The notes: a model not told the origin generated them from the letters alone. 64,000 nucleotides of DNA from Desertimonas sp963786985 (GCA_963786985.1 CAWBBL010000015.1:62001-126000), one strand, 5' to 3'; positions 9,712 to 21,913 are shown, numbered from the stretch's first letter. Made by a program: numbers and translations.

Positions 9712-11211
9712 ATGAGCGACGAGAAGGCCTTCAACCCGACTCCGTCGGTGGCCCGGGTCGAAACGGTGATGATCGGGATCGCACCGGTTGCGCCGCAATC
9801 GGCCGGTGCCATCGGGTATCTCGTCGGGCCGGACGGAGACGTCCCGGCCGCGCTCGGACTCGGACGAGCGGCCTTGGAGGCCGCCGGCTTCGATGGCGCA
9901 GCGGGCTCGGCGCTGGTGGTGCCGAACGCCGACGGTCCGACGAACGTCGCCGTGGGGATCGGTCGCGACGCCCCGGACGCCGCCGCCGTGCGCAACGCAG
10001 CCGCTGCGTTCGCCCGGGCGTGCGCCAAGCAAGCGGCTCTGACCGTCGACCTCGACGACCTCGTCAGCGGGGCCCCGGATGTCGCCGCCCAGGCCGTCGT
10101 CGAGGGGGTGCTCCTGGCCCGCTACTCGTACGATCCGTTGCGGCGCGAGCCCAAGGGCACCGACCTCTCGGAGCTGACGCTCGTCGCCGACGCTGCCCAC
10201 CACGAGGCGTTGCGCTCCGGCGCCGAGCGCGGCAAAGCGTTGGCGGCGGCCACGCAACTGGCCCGCGACTTGGCCAACACCCCGCACAGTCATCTCAACG
10301 CGACGCGCCTCGCCGAGGTGGCCGTCGCAATCGGCGCCGAACGCGGGCTGGAGGTCGAGGTGTTCGGTAAGGATGCCCTCGTCGAGATGGGCTGCGGTGG
10401 GTTGCTCGGCGTCAACCAAGGCAGCGCCGAAGAACCGCGCATGATCAAAGTGACATACCGACCGTCGTCGGGTGAGCCGACGGGACGGCTGGCGCTCGTC
10501 GGCAAGGGGATCATGTACGACTCGGGTGGCATCGCCCTCAAGCCCGGCGATGAGGTCCATGCCCAGATGAAGAACGACATGTCCGGCGCCGCGGCGATCC
10601 TTGCGGCGATGGCCGAGCTCGCCGACCTCGGGTGCCCGGCACAGGTCACCGGCTGGTTGATGTGCACGGACAACATGCCGTCGGGGACGGCACTCGCCCT
10701 CGGCGACGTCGTCACGATGCGCGGTGGTACGACGGTCGAGGTGATCAACACCGATGCCGAGGGTCGGCTGGTGATGGCCGACGCCCTCGTGCTGGCAACC
10801 GAGGAACCCAACGACGCGATCGTCGACATCGCCACGCTCACCGGCGCGTGCATGCGCGCCCTCGGCACGCAAGTCGCCGGCGTGATCGGCAGCGACCAGA
10901 ACCTCATCGACCAGGTCCGCGCCGCCGCCGAGGCCACCGACGAACCGGTGTGGCAGCTGCCCCTCGACAAGCGCTACCGCAACGAACTCGACTCGACGGT
11001 CGCCGACCTGAAGAACCTCGGCGGGGCCAACGCCGGAGCGATCACCGCCGCCTTGTTCCTGGCCGAGTTCGTCGGCGACGTGCCCTGGGCGCACATCGAC
11101 ATCGCCGGCACCGCCCAAGCCAGTGCCGACGCCGGCTGGCAGACGGCGGGATGTACGGGGTTCGGTGCCCGACTTCTCGCCGAGTTGGCAGTCCGCTTCA
11201 CCGCACCGTGA
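9712..11211 (+). CDS. pepA: leucyl aminopeptidase (M17)
   Basis: Cytosolic zinc/manganese exopeptidase that removes N-terminal residues from peptides. It has 499 aa, normal for M17. The C-terminal catalytic domain carries GKGIMYDSGGIALKP, KNDMSGAAA and the signature NTDAEGRLVMADALVLA with metal-binding Asp/Glu and the catalytic Arg. The N-terminal macro-like domain is complete. An AGAAGGAG ribosome site lies upstream of ATG 9712; GTG 9709 directly before it is less likely. The next gene, abgT, starts 46 bp downstream on the same strand. This suggests that peptide or aminoacyl-conjugate uptake and hydrolysis are co-expressed. Confidence 0.96.
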   Translation: MSDEKAFNPTPSVARVETVMIGIAPVAPQSAGAIGYLVGPDGDVPAALGLGRAALEAAGFDGAAGSALVVPNADGPTNVAVGIGRDAPDAAAVRNAAAAFARACAKQAALTVDLDDLVSGAPDVAAQAVVEGVLLARYSYDPLRREPKGTDLSELTLVADAAHHEALRSGAERGKALAAATQLARDLANTPHSHLNATRLAEVAVAIGAERGLEVEVFGKDALVEMGCGGLLGVNQGSAEEPRMIKVTYRPSSGEPTGRLALVGKGIMYDSGGIALKPGDEVHAQMKNDMSGAAAILAAMAELADLGCPAQVTGWLMCTDNMPSGTALALGDVVTMRGGTTVEVINTDAEGRLVMADALVLATEEPNDAIVDIATLTGACMRALGTQVAGVIGSDQNLIDQVRAAAEATDEPVWQLPLDKRYRNELDSTVADLKNLGGANAGAITAALFLAEFVGDVPWAHIDIAGTAQASADAGWQTAGCTGFGARLLAELAVRFTAP

Positions 11212-11257
11212 ACGTGAAAGGCTGAGTCCGCAGGCCAGTACTGACCGGGAGGGGACG

Positions 11258-12928
11258 ATGTCCGACGATGCCGAGAACGCGGTCATCGTGACAGTTGGCG
11301 ACGAGCCGGCCAAGCGCGGCGGAATGCAGCGGATGCTCGACGGCATCGAGAAGGTGGGCAACAAGGTCCCCCACCCGGCGATCATCTTCGTCGGCTTGTG
11401 CGTGCTCGTCATCGTGTTGTCGGCGATCCTGGCCGCCTTCGACGTCAGCGTGACGTACGACGTCGCGGTCCAGCCGCCGTTGATCGCCGAACAGGAGTAC
11501 GTCGGTGGGTCCGTGGTCCCCGAGCCGGAGATCTCGCCGGAGCAGTACCTCGACGACGAGATGGAGATCGTCCAAGAGACGACGGAGATCGAGAGCCTGC
11601 TCAGCGCCGACGGCATTCGTTTCCTGTTCTCGTCGTTCGTCAACAACTTCGCCAGCTTCACCGTCGTCGCCGTCGTCTTCGTGGCGATGATCGGCGTGGG
11701 CGTCGCCGAAGAGGCGGGGATGATGGCGGCGCTGATCCGCAAGCTCGTGAAGGCCGCGCCTCCGGCGACACTGGCGTTCATCATCGTGTTCGTCGGCGGG
11801 CTGTCGAACATCGCCACCGACGCCGGCTATCTCATCCTCGTCCCGCTCGGCGCGGCCGCGTTCTACAGCGTCGGCCGCCACCCGCTCGCCGGCCTCGTTG
11901 CCGCGTATGCCGGGGTGAGCGCGGCGTTCGCCGTCAACGTGTTGATCACGCCGCTCGACAGCCTGCTCACCGAGGTGACCAACGAGGCGATCGCCCTTGC
12001 CGACCCGACCAAGTCGATCGATCTCACGGCCAACCTGTGGTTCAGCATCGCCTCGACGTTCTTCTGCGCCGTCGTCATCACGTTCATCGTCCAGCGGATC
12101 ACGGAGCCGGCGCTCGGCAAGTACGTCCCCGATGCCGAGATCGACCGTCCGGAGGAAGTCGTTCCAGATGGCGAGGGCCGCGGTCTGCGCTTTGCCACCT
12201 ACGGCCTGCTCGCCGCCCTCGCCGGGGTCGTGTTGTTGACGGCCCTGCCGGACGCCCCACTGCGCAACCCCGAGACCGGCTCGATCTTCAACAACTCTCC
12301 GTTGATGGACAGCCTGATCTTCATCATCACGATGCTGTTCCTGATCATGGGCATCTGCTACGGCATCGGAGCGAAGACGATCTCCAGCAGCACTGACGTG
12401 ATCAACGCGATCACCAAGACGTTCGCCGGCCTGGCCGGCCTCGTCTTCATGCTGTTGCTGATCAGCCAGTTCATCGCCTACTTCAACTTCAGCAACATCC
12501 CCACGATTGTCGCGGTGAACATGGCCGACTGGTTGGAGAGCGCCGACATCGGTGCACTCTGGCTGCTGATCGGCTTCATCCTGGTGATCGTCGTCCTCGA
12601 CCTGATCATGCCCGGCGCGTTGCCCAAGTGGGCGATCTTCGCCCCGATCTTCGTGCCCCTGTTCCTCCGCCTCGACGTCGCCCCGCAGACCGTCCTCGCC
12701 GCCTATCGCATCGGGGACGGGCCGGCCAATGTGATCACGCCGTTGATGGTCTACTTACCGTTCATCGTGCTCGTTGCCCAGCGCTACAAGAAGGACGCCG
12801 GCCTCGGCACGATCATCTCGCTGATGCTCCCGTACACGATCATCGTGTTGGTTGCCTGGCTCATCTTCTTCGTCGCCTGGTACCTCCTCGGCATCCCGAT
12901 GGGCCCCGGCTACCCCGTGAAGCTGTAG
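11258..12928 (+). CDS. abgT: AbgT family transporter
   Basis: A 556-aa inner-membrane protein of the AbgT family (p-aminobenzoyl-glutamate importers and proton-driven sulfonamide exporters). It has a short cytoplasmic N-terminus with KVGNKVPHPAIIF, the typical AbgT entry, many hydrophobic helices, GGLSNIATDAGYLILVPLG, and the C-terminal re-entrant signature MPGALPKWAIFAPIFVP with a later VITPLMVYLP. A charged insert of about 60 residues after the first helix matches the family's periplasmic loop. GGGAGGGGACG precedes ATG 11258. The gene follows pepA closely, and hairpins follow its stop. Confidence 0.93.
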   Translation: MSDDAENAVIVTVGDEPAKRGGMQRMLDGIEKVGNKVPHPAIIFVGLCVLVIVLSAILAAFDVSVTYDVAVQPPLIAEQEYVGGSVVPEPEISPEQYLDDEMEIVQETTEIESLLSADGIRFLFSSFVNNFASFTVVAVVFVAMIGVGVAEEAGMMAALIRKLVKAAPPATLAFIIVFVGGLSNIATDAGYLILVPLGAAAFYSVGRHPLAGLVAAYAGVSAAFAVNVLITPLDSLLTEVTNEAIALADPTKSIDLTANLWFSIASTFFCAVVITFIVQRITEPALGKYVPDAEIDRPEEVVPDGEGRGLRFATYGLLAALAGVVLLTALPDAPLRNPETGSIFNNSPLMDSLIFIITMLFLIMGICYGIGAKTISSSTDVINAITKTFAGLAGLVFMLLLISQFIAYFNFSNIPTIVAVNMADWLESADIGALWLLIGFILVIVVLDLIMPGALPKWAIFAPIFVPLFLRLDVAPQTVLAAYRIGDGPANVITPLMVYLPFIVLVAQRYKKDAGLGTIISLMLPYTIIVLVAWLIFFVAWYLLGIPMGPGYPVKL

Positions 12929-12934
12929 CGATTT

Positions 12935-12963
12935 CGTCCCGGAAAGGAAGCCTTTCCGGGACG
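12935..12963 (+). terminator. hairpin terminator after abgT
   Basis: Perfect 13-bp stem (CGTCCCGGAAAGG and its complement) with an AAG loop, 6 nt after the abgT stop. There is no U-tract, as is common for GC-rich actinobacterial terminators. Confidence 0.7.
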
Positions 12964-13002
12964 AGCTGGAGCACCGGCCTGCGGCCGGACCAAGCATCTC
13001 TG

Positions 13003-13053
13003 CTGGTCGACCGGCAAGCCGGATCGACCAGCGCGGGGGCTCCGGCAGGAGCC
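13003..13053. other. two further hairpins upstream of secA
   Basis: CTGGTCGACCGGC-AA-GCCGG-A-TCGACCAG (13003-13031) forms a 13-bp stem with one bulge. GGCTCC-GGCA-GGAGCC (13038-13053) is a perfect 6-bp stem. Together with 12935-12963 they fill most of the abgT-secA gap. They could be extra terminators or part of a secA leader. Confidence 0.5.
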
Positions 13054-13113
13054 TCTGCCCCCGACCCCCCGCCCGGAAACCCCGACGGACCGGCCGGTAG
13101 CATCGACTGCCGC

Positions 13114-16029
<2,916 letters not shown>

Positions 16030-16116
16030 GCCAGCTGGCCGGTTGGTGAGCGGAGCGTGCGGAATCCTGTACGCACGGCTCACCAATGCTGATGAGTCCC
16101 TACCATTGGCAACCCG

Positions 16117-17217
16117 ATGCGTGATTTCACCGACGACCTCCGCGAGCAGCGCCGCCGACTCGACGAGGCGGCGGGGTACCTGGACATCGCCCACGCCCGC
16201 ACGCGCATGACCGAGGTCGAGGCGGAGATGTCCCGCCCCGACCTGTGGGACGATGCCGACTACGCCAAGACGCTGAACGCCGAGTACGCCAACCTGCGCG
16301 ACGACGTGGCCACCCACGACGGGCTCGAGCAGGCCCTGTCCGACGCCGAAGTGCTGCATGAGCTGGCCCGCGAGGAGAGCGACGAGTCCCAGGAACCCGA
16401 CATCGAGGCGGCGATCACCGACGTCAGCCGGCGTCTCGACCAGCTCGACCTGCGCAGCCTGTTCACCGGTCCGCACGACGAGTCAGATGCGATCGTGCAG
16501 ATCAACGCCAAGGACGGCGGGGTCGACGCCCAGGACTGGAGCGAGATGCTCCTGCGCATGTACGAGCGGTGGTCGGATCGGCGCGGCTTCACGCTCACCG
16601 TCAACGGCGTCTCCGAAGGCACCGAAGCCGGCATCCTGTCCGCCGAGGCGACGATCTCAGGGCGCTACGCGTATGGGCTGCTGGTCGGCGAACGAGGAAC
16701 GCACCGCCTCGTGCGGATCAGCCCGTTCGACAACCAGGGGCGCCGCCAGACGAGCTTCGCCGCCGTCCAGGTGTGGCCGGTGATGGATGCCCCGGACGTC
16801 GAGCTCAACGACGCCGACGTCAAGATGGAGGTGTTCCGCGCCTCGGGGGCCGGCGGCCAGCACGTCAACAAGACGTCATCGGCGGTCCGCCTGATCCACG
16901 AACCGACCGGACTCGTGGCCAGCTCGCAGGAGGAACGCAGCCAGTTGCAGAACCGGGAGCGGGCGATGTCGCGACTCAAGGCGATGCTCGCCGCCAAGGT
17001 CGAGGAGGAGCACGCCGCCGAGCGCGACGCGATCGGTGGCAAGCAGGCCCAGGTGGGGTGGGGGAGTCAGATCCGCAGCTACGTGCTGCAGCCCTACCAG
17101 ATGGTCAAGGACCTGCGCACCGACGTCGAGTCCGGCAACGTGGCGGCGATCCTCGACGGTGACATCGACGAGTTCATGGAGGGCTACCTGCGGTGGCGGC
17201 GACGCACCGCGAACTGA
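16117..17217 (+). CDS. prfB: peptide chain release factor 2
   Basis: RF2 releases nascent chains at UGA and UAA codons. It has 366 aa and is complete. The stop-codon reading tripeptide SPF is at residues 202-204 (HRLVRISPFDNQ), and the catalytic GGQ is at 246-248 (GAGGQHVNKTSSAVR). The gene has a single open frame with no early in-frame UGA, so the autoregulatory +1 programmed frameshift known in many other bacteria is absent, as is usual in actinobacteria. TACCAT lies 10 nt before ATG 16117. Downstream ftsE and ftsX follow on the same strand, the common actinobacterial order prfB-ftsE-ftsX, usually ending in smpB; here smpB lies far away beside ssrA. Confidence 0.98.
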   Translation: MRDFTDDLREQRRRLDEAAGYLDIAHARTRMTEVEAEMSRPDLWDDADYAKTLNAEYANLRDDVATHDGLEQALSDAEVLHELAREESDESQEPDIEAAITDVSRRLDQLDLRSLFTGPHDESDAIVQINAKDGGVDAQDWSEMLLRMYERWSDRRGFTLTVNGVSEGTEAGILSAEATISGRYAYGLLVGERGTHRLVRISPFDNQGRRQTSFAAVQVWPVMDAPDVELNDADVKMEVFRASGAGGQHVNKTSSAVRLIHEPTGLVASSQEERSQLQNRERAMSRLKAMLAAKVEEEHAAERDAIGGKQAQVGWGSQIRSYVLQPYQMVKDLRTDVESGNVAAILDGDIDEFMEGYLRWRRRTAN

Positions 17218-17272
17218 CTCCCAGCGGTGCGCCGGTAGGCTGTCCCGTCACTCGCTCGTAACGAAACCGACA

Positions 17273-17950
17273 ATGATCCGACTCGAAAACGTCACCAAGT
17301 TCTACGCTCACGACGTCTGTGCGCTGCGCGACGCCTCGTTCGACGTGAACAAGGGTGAGTTCGTGTTCCTCGTCGGTCCCTCGGGCTCGGGCAAGAGCAC
17401 GCTGCTGCGCCTCTTGAACCGCCAGGAGCGGCCGGAAGCGGGCGATGTGATGGTCGCCGGACGCAACATCGTCGACATGCCGGCGAGCCGCGTGCCGCAG
17501 CTGCGCCGCAACATCGGCAACGTGTTTCAGGACTACAAGCTGTTGCCCAATCGCACCGTGTTCGAGAATGTCGCCTTTGCCCAAGAAGTGATCGGCAAGC
17601 CCAAGCACGTCATTCGGCAGCAGGTACCCGCCGTGCTCGACCTCGTCGGCCTCGCCGGCAAGGAAGAGCGCTTTCCCGATCAACTCTCCGGAGGCGAGCA
17701 GCAGCGCGTGTCCGTGGCCCGGGCATTCGTCAACCGTCCGCTGATCCTGCTCGCTGACGAGCCGACCGGGAACCTCGACCCGGCGACCGGCGAGGGGATC
17801 ATGCGCCTGCTCGACCGGATCAACCAGATCGGGACGACGGTGTTGATGGCGACCCACGACCAACGCATCGTCAACTCGATGCGCAAGCGGGTCATCCAGC
17901 TCGATCGTGGGGTGATCGTGCGCGACCAAGCGCGTGGGGTGTACGACTAA
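17273..17950 (+). CDS. ftsE: cell division ATP-binding protein FtsE
   Basis: ABC ATPase of 225 aa that pairs with FtsX to activate peptidoglycan hydrolases at the septum. Visible motifs are Walker A GPSGSGKST (35-43), the Q-loop FQDYKLLP, the ABC signature LSGGEQQRVSVARA, Walker B LILLADEPTGNLD and the switch His in MATHD. ATG 17273 gives MIRLENVTKFY, the usual FtsE opening. The ftsX GTG immediately follows the stop codon, so the two are translationally coupled. Confidence 0.98.
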   Translation: MIRLENVTKFYAHDVCALRDASFDVNKGEFVFLVGPSGSGKSTLLRLLNRQERPEAGDVMVAGRNIVDMPASRVPQLRRNIGNVFQDYKLLPNRTVFENVAFAQEVIGKPKHVIRQQVPAVLDLVGLAGKEERFPDQLSGGEQQRVSVARAFVNRPLILLADEPTGNLDPATGEGIMRLLDRINQIGTTVLMATHDQRIVNSMRKRVIQLDRGVIVRDQARGVYD

Positions 17951-18853
17951 GTGTTGGCTCGTCTGGCTTATGTGCTGCGCGAGACGTGGGCGAGCTTCCG
18001 CCGCAACGTCACCCTCACCGTCGCGGCAATCATCACGTCCGCGGTCGCCCTGCTGATCTTCGGCCTCACGCTGTACGTGCAGAAGGGGTTCGACAACACG
18101 GTGTCGCTGTGGGAGGGCGGCGTCGAGATGATCGTGCAGGTCAATCCCGAGGCAACCACTGACCAGCGCGAGATCATCGCCCAGACGCTTGCCGACAACT
18201 CGGCACTCGTCGAGGACTACAACTTCTGTGACGTCGATTGCGCGCTCGCCGAAGCAGACGTGCTGTTTGCCGGTGACCCGACGACACGGGCGCAGCTGAC
18301 GGCGGAGAACATCCCGCCGTCGTACAAGGTCGTGCCCAACGACGGCACGAACATCGACGACATGCGCTCTCTCGACGAGACGCTGCGCAGTGTTCCCAAC
18401 GTGCGCAACGTGGTGTTCCCGGGTGAGTGGGTCGAAGTGGTCAGCAAGGTCAAGGGGTTCATCGGCTTGTTCACGCTGATCCTGTCGATCCTCCTGCTGA
18501 TCGCCGCGATCCTGCTCATCTGGAACACGATTCGCACCGCCATGTTCGCCAGGCGCAGGGAGATCGAGGTGATGAAGCTGGTCGGCGCCACTGACTGGTT
18601 CATCCGCGTCCCGTTCATGCTCGAAGGCCTGATCCAGGGCCTCGTCGGGGCACTGTTCGCCAACGCCGCGCTGTGGCTGATCAACAACCGCTGGACCGCC
18701 GGCGTCGAGGACTTCCCGTCGGACAGCGGCCTGGCCGCGATGGTCGTCGACGGCGACTTCCAGGCCAGCCGGATGCTCGTGATCCTGATCATCGGGATGG
18801 GCGCCGGAGCCATCGGATCCGGCATCGCGGCCAGCCGCTTCCTCGACGTCTGA
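17951..18853 (+). CDS. ftsX: cell division permease FtsX
   Basis: A 300-aa membrane partner of FtsE with the expected topology: a cytoplasmic N-terminus, a first helix at about residues 20-42, an extracellular loop of about 130 residues (which in mycobacteria binds the hydrolase activator), and three C-terminal helices including LFTLILSILLLIAAILLIW. The conserved cytoplasmic block RRREIEVMKLVGATDWFIRVPF is present. The start is GTG 17951, directly after the ftsE stop TAA. The gene ends 6 bp before a strong inverted repeat. Confidence 0.97.
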   Translation: MLARLAYVLRETWASFRRNVTLTVAAIITSAVALLIFGLTLYVQKGFDNTVSLWEGGVEMIVQVNPEATTDQREIIAQTLADNSALVEDYNFCDVDCALAEADVLFAGDPTTRAQLTAENIPPSYKVVPNDGTNIDDMRSLDETLRSVPNVRNVVFPGEWVEVVSKVKGFIGLFTLILSILLLIAAILLIWNTIRTAMFARRREIEVMKLVGATDWFIRVPFMLEGLIQGLVGALFANAALWLINNRWTAGVEDFPSDSGLAAMVVDGDFQASRMLVILIIGMGAGAIGSGIAASRFLDV

Positions 18854-18859
18854 CGACCC

Positions 18860-18944
18860 CCCACATCTGGGGAAGATCTGTGTCAATTCCGCTTGTGGGG
18901 AAGTTCCGTGTCAGGCCCTGACCCGATACTTCCCCAGATGTGGG
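18860..18944. terminator. inverted repeat between convergent genes
   Basis: Perfect 16-bp inverted repeat (CCCACATCTGGGGAAG at 18860-18875; complement at 18929-18944) with a 53-nt spacer. The spacer holds a partial third copy (TTGTGGGGAAG) and a small GTCAG-GCC-CTGAC hairpin. It lies between ftsX and the convergent O-methyltransferase gene, so it probably terminates both. Confidence 0.65.
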
Positions 18945-18965
18945 TGATCGAGGCCGGGCGGGCGG

Positions 18966-19631
18966 CTAGAGCTTGGTGATGACGGTCAGGCCGTCGCTGA
19001 CCGGGAGGATGAAGTTGGTGACGCGGTCGTCGGCGGCGATGGCGTCGTTGAACTGGCGGATCGCCGTGAGGTTGGCGTCGTCCTCGGCCGCCGGGTCGCA
19101 GACCCGGCCGGACCACAGCGTGTTGTCGGCGAGGATCAGCCCGCCACGGCGCACTCGGGGCAGCAACTCGGTGTAGTAGTTCAGATAGTTCGGCTTGTCG
19201 GCGTCGATGAACGCGAGATCGATCGACTCGCCCTCGGGCAGCGCCCGCAACGTCTCGAGCGCCGGTGCGACTTGGAGATCGATCTGCTCGGCGACCCCGG
19301 CGGCCTGCCACGCCCGCCTGGCAATCGCCGTGAACGTCTCGCTCACGTCGCAGCACAGCAGCCGGCCCCCAGGTTGCAGGCCGCGGGCGATGCAGATCGA
19401 CGAGTAGCCGGTGAACGTCCCGACCTCGACGGCGAACGACGCCGCGACCAGCCGTGTGAGGATGGTCAGCAAGGCGCCTTCCTCGAGGCTCACCTGCATG
19501 ATCGCAACGTCGCCGAGCGTGCTCGTCTCGGTGCGCAACGCATCGAGCGCGGCGTCTGGCTGCGGGCTCGTCCGCTCGGCGATGTACGCCACGATGTCGT
19601 TGTCGATCCAGTCGCCTTGTCGTGCAGCCAT
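18966..19631 (-). CDS. class I SAM-dependent O-methyltransferase (caffeoyl-CoA OMT family)
   Basis: A 221-aa soluble methyltransferase. The SAM-binding strand is VEVGTFTGYSSICIARGL, followed by the acidic residue in LLCCDVSE. The metal-binding DADKPNYLNYY and LILADNTLWSG motifs of the catechol/caffeoyl-CoA OMT family are present, so a divalent metal and a vicinal diol-type substrate are likely. The actual substrate is unknown. ATG 19631 has TAGCGT 6 nt upstream on its strand (19638-19643), consistent with a leaderless mRNA. It is divergent from the haemoglobin gene with a 52-bp shared gap. Confidence 0.9.
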   Translation of the reverse strand: MAARQGDWIDNDIVAYIAERTSPQPDAALDALRTETSTLGDVAIMQVSLEEGALLTILTRLVAASFAVEVGTFTGYSSICIARGLQPGGRLLCCDVSETFTAIARRAWQAAGVAEQIDLQVAPALETLRALPEGESIDLAFIDADKPNYLNYYTELLPRVRRGGLILADNTLWSGRVCDPAAEDDANLTAIRQFNDAIAADDRVTNFILPVSDGLTVITKL

Positions 19632-19683
19632 GGCGGGACGCTACCGAGGCATTGCGACGACATCGTCGGTACCGTTCCCGCCG

Positions 19684-20118
19684 ATGGGCAGCGAGTCGAC
19701 GATGTACGAGCGCGCTGGTGGACAGGAGTTCTTCGCCCGTCTCGTCGACACGTTCTACGACCGAGTCGCCGGTGACGATCTACTCGCCCCGTTGTATCCG
19801 GAGCACCCCGACTTCACCGGCGCCCGGCATCGCCTGACGATGTTCCTCGTGCAGTACTGGGGTGGTCCCGCCGACTATTCGGTCGAGCGCGGACATCCCG
19901 CGCTGCGGATGCGGCACCTCCCCTTCGCGATCGGTCCGGCCCAGCGCGACCGATGGTTGCTGCACATGGCCACGGCCATCGAGGTGACGACGGCTGACCG
20001 CCCCGACGGTGCCGAACTCGCCGCCGAGTTGTTGGGCTACTTCCGTCCGACCGCCGAACATCTGCGCAACGACACCGGCCTGCCGATCACCTCACCGTCG
20101 TTCAGGAACAGGGAGTGA
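19684..20118 (+). CDS. glbO: group II truncated haemoglobin
   Basis: A 144-aa haem protein of the trHbO type, implicated in O2/NO/peroxide chemistry. Family marks visible are the pre-helix glycine region RAGGQEFFARLVDTFYDRV, the LYPEHPDFTGARHRL segment, the YWGGP block, and the F-helix proximal His in HPALRMRHLPF. ATG 19684 is used; TACCGT lies 8 nt before it. The next gene (ABC ATPase) starts within the last codons (GTG 20115), so the two are translationally coupled. A functional link between them is not evident. Confidence 0.92.
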   Translation: MGSESTMYERAGGQEFFARLVDTFYDRVAGDDLLAPLYPEHPDFTGARHRLTMFLVQYWGGPADYSVERGHPALRMRHLPFAIGPAQRDRWLLHMATAIEVTTADRPDGAELAAELLGYFRPTAEHLRNDTGLPITSPSFRNRE

Positions 20119-21035
20119 GCGCCGCCCCCGTCGTCGAGGTCTCCGGCCTCGTCAAGCGGTACGGGGGCGTGCCGGCCGTCGACGAGGTGACGTTCACGGT
20201 CGCCGCCGGCGAGGTCTACGGACTGCTCGGCGAGAACGGTGCGGGCAAGACGACGGCGGTAGAAATCCTCGAGGGATTCAGGACGCGGACGTCAGGGTCG
20301 GTCTCCGTACTCGGCCGTGATCCGGGTGATCGTGATCGATCACTGCGCGATCGCATCGGTATCGTCCTGCAGTCCTCCGGCATCGAGCGCGTGCTGACGG
20401 TGGGTGAGGTACTCGAGGTGTACGGCGCCTGCTATCGACGATCGCGGTCGGTCGAGGAGAGTGTCGCCCTCGTCGGCCTCGAGGGCTCCGTCGGCAAGCG
20501 CTGTGACCGCCTCTCTGGTGGCCAGCGCCGCCGCCTCGATCTCGCCCTTGGCGTCGTCGGCTATCCGGACCTGCTGTTCCTCGACGAGCCGACCACGGGG
20601 TTCGATCCAGCTGCCCGGCGTGGGGCGTGGGAGCTGATTCGGTCGATGTCGGCCGGTGGGGTAACCGTGCTGCTCACCTCGCACTACCTGGACGAGGTCG
20701 AACAGCTCGCCGACAGAGTCGGCGTGCTGCGGCGCGGTCGCCTGATTGCCGAGGGCCCGCCGGGGGAATTGACCGCGGCGTTGGGCGATACGACGGTGCG
20801 GTTCACGGTGCCGGCCGGCGTCGAAGCCGCCGACATCGCTGCGCTCCTCGACGCCAGCGACCGTCTCGACGGCGGGCCGACCGAAGTCGTCGTCACGACG
20901 CGTGCTCCGACGGCGACACTGCACGCGCTCACGAGCTGGGCCCTCGATCGCGGCCACGAGCTCGACCAGCTCGTCGTCCAGCGACCGTCGCTGGAGGATC
21001 TGTTCCTCACCCTGGCGGACGACAGCGATGAGTGA
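20115..21035 (+). CDS. ABC transporter ATP-binding protein (ABC-2/DrrA-type exporter)
   Basis: A 306-aa ATPase of the drug/polymer export type. Motifs are Walker A GENGAGKTT, signature LSGGQRRRLDLALG, Walker B LLFLDEPTTGFDP and the switch His in LLTSHYLDEVEQLADRV. The C-terminal 90 residues form the usual DrrA-like regulatory domain ending SLEDLFLTLADD. The start is GTG 20115, overlapping the glbO stop; the end overlaps the permease start by 8 nt. The substrate is not predictable. Confidence 0.93.
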   Translation: MSAAPVVEVSGLVKRYGGVPAVDEVTFTVAAGEVYGLLGENGAGKTTAVEILEGFRTRTSGSVSVLGRDPGDRDRSLRDRIGIVLQSSGIERVLTVGEVLEVYGACYRRSRSVEESVALVGLEGSVGKRCDRLSGGQRRRLDLALGVVGYPDLLFLDEPTTGFDPAARRGAWELIRSMSAGGVTVLLTSHYLDEVEQLADRVGVLRRGRLIAEGPPGELTAALGDTTVRFTVPAGVEAADIAALLDASDRLDGGPTEVVVTTRAPTATLHALTSWALDRGHELDQLVVQRPSLEDLFLTLADDSDE

Positions 21036-21900
21036 ACCGACCGGCCACTGGCCGCTGTCGGGCCGCCTCCTTCGCCTGCAGGTCATCGCCCAACTCCGGG
21101 TGTTCTTGCGCATCCCGGTGGCCCTGTTCTTCACGGTCGCCCTCCCCCTGATCATCGTCGTGCTGTTCAACCTCGTGTTCGGGAGCGCCGGAGCGACGGT
21201 CGAGACGGCGACTGGCGACTGGCACCTCGAGCAGTTCTACGTCGCCGCCCTCGCCGCCTTCGAAGTCGTGTCGGCGACGTTCACCAATCTCGCCAACATG
21301 ATCCCCGATCGCCGCCAGGACGGAGTGATGAAGCGGTGGAGGGGCACTCCGTTGCCGCCATCGATCTATCTCGGCGGCTTCGTCGGCGCCGGCCTGACCA
21401 TCGCCCTTGCCGGGTTCGCCCTGATCGTCGGCATCGGGTTCGTCTTCTACGGTTTGGAGATCGAGGTCGCCAAAGTCCCGGCGCTCGTCGTCACGTTGCT
21501 CGTCGGCACGCTGGCGTTCTCCGCCCTCGGTGTGGCGATCGCTGGCTTGATTCGCAACCAGGAAGCTGCACCGGCGGTCACCAACGCGATCATCGTGCCG
21601 ATGGCCTTCATCTCCAACACGTTCATCGCCGTCGACGAATCGGCGATGCCCACGTGGCTCGACGTGGTATCCAGCATCCTGCCCCTGCGTCCGTTCGTGG
21701 AGGGCATCCAGGCGCCGTTCAATCCGACCGTCGATGCACCCGGATTCTTGTGGGGCAATCTGGCGATCGTCGCCGCCTGGGGCGTCATCGGCGTCATCAT
21801 TGCCGCCCGCACGTTCAAGTGGGAGCCGATCGCCGATGTCGACCGGCCGGCTCGTCACCAGCGGGGCCGCTCGGCGACCGACACGGTGGGGGCGACGTGA
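21028..21900 (+). CDS. ABC-2 type transporter permease
   Basis: A 290-aa membrane protein with six hydrophobic segments, partner of the ATPase encoded immediately upstream (8-nt overlap ATGAGTGA). It has an N-terminal cytoplasmic piece, the first helix with ALFFTVALPLIIVVLFNLVF, the NMIPDRRQDGVMKRWRGTPLP coupling region typical of ABC-2 exporters, and a C-terminal positively charged tail. The pair likely forms a homodimeric permease/ATPase exporter. ATG 21028 is the only reasonable start. Confidence 0.9.
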   Translation: MSEPTGHWPLSGRLLRLQVIAQLRVFLRIPVALFFTVALPLIIVVLFNLVFGSAGATVETATGDWHLEQFYVAALAAFEVVSATFTNLANMIPDRRQDGVMKRWRGTPLPPSIYLGGFVGAGLTIALAGFALIVGIGFVFYGLEIEVAKVPALVVTLLVGTLAFSALGVAIAGLIRNQEAAPAVTNAIIVPMAFISNTFIAVDESAMPTWLDVVSSILPLRPFVEGIQAPFNPTVDAPGFLWGNLAIVAAWGVIGVIIAARTFKWEPIADVDRPARHQRGRSATDTVGAT

Positions 21901-21913
21901 TAGTTCTACTGCC

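Noticed and set aside
16117..16240. RF2 programmed frameshift site
   Set aside because: prfB is one continuous frame with no early in-frame TGA.
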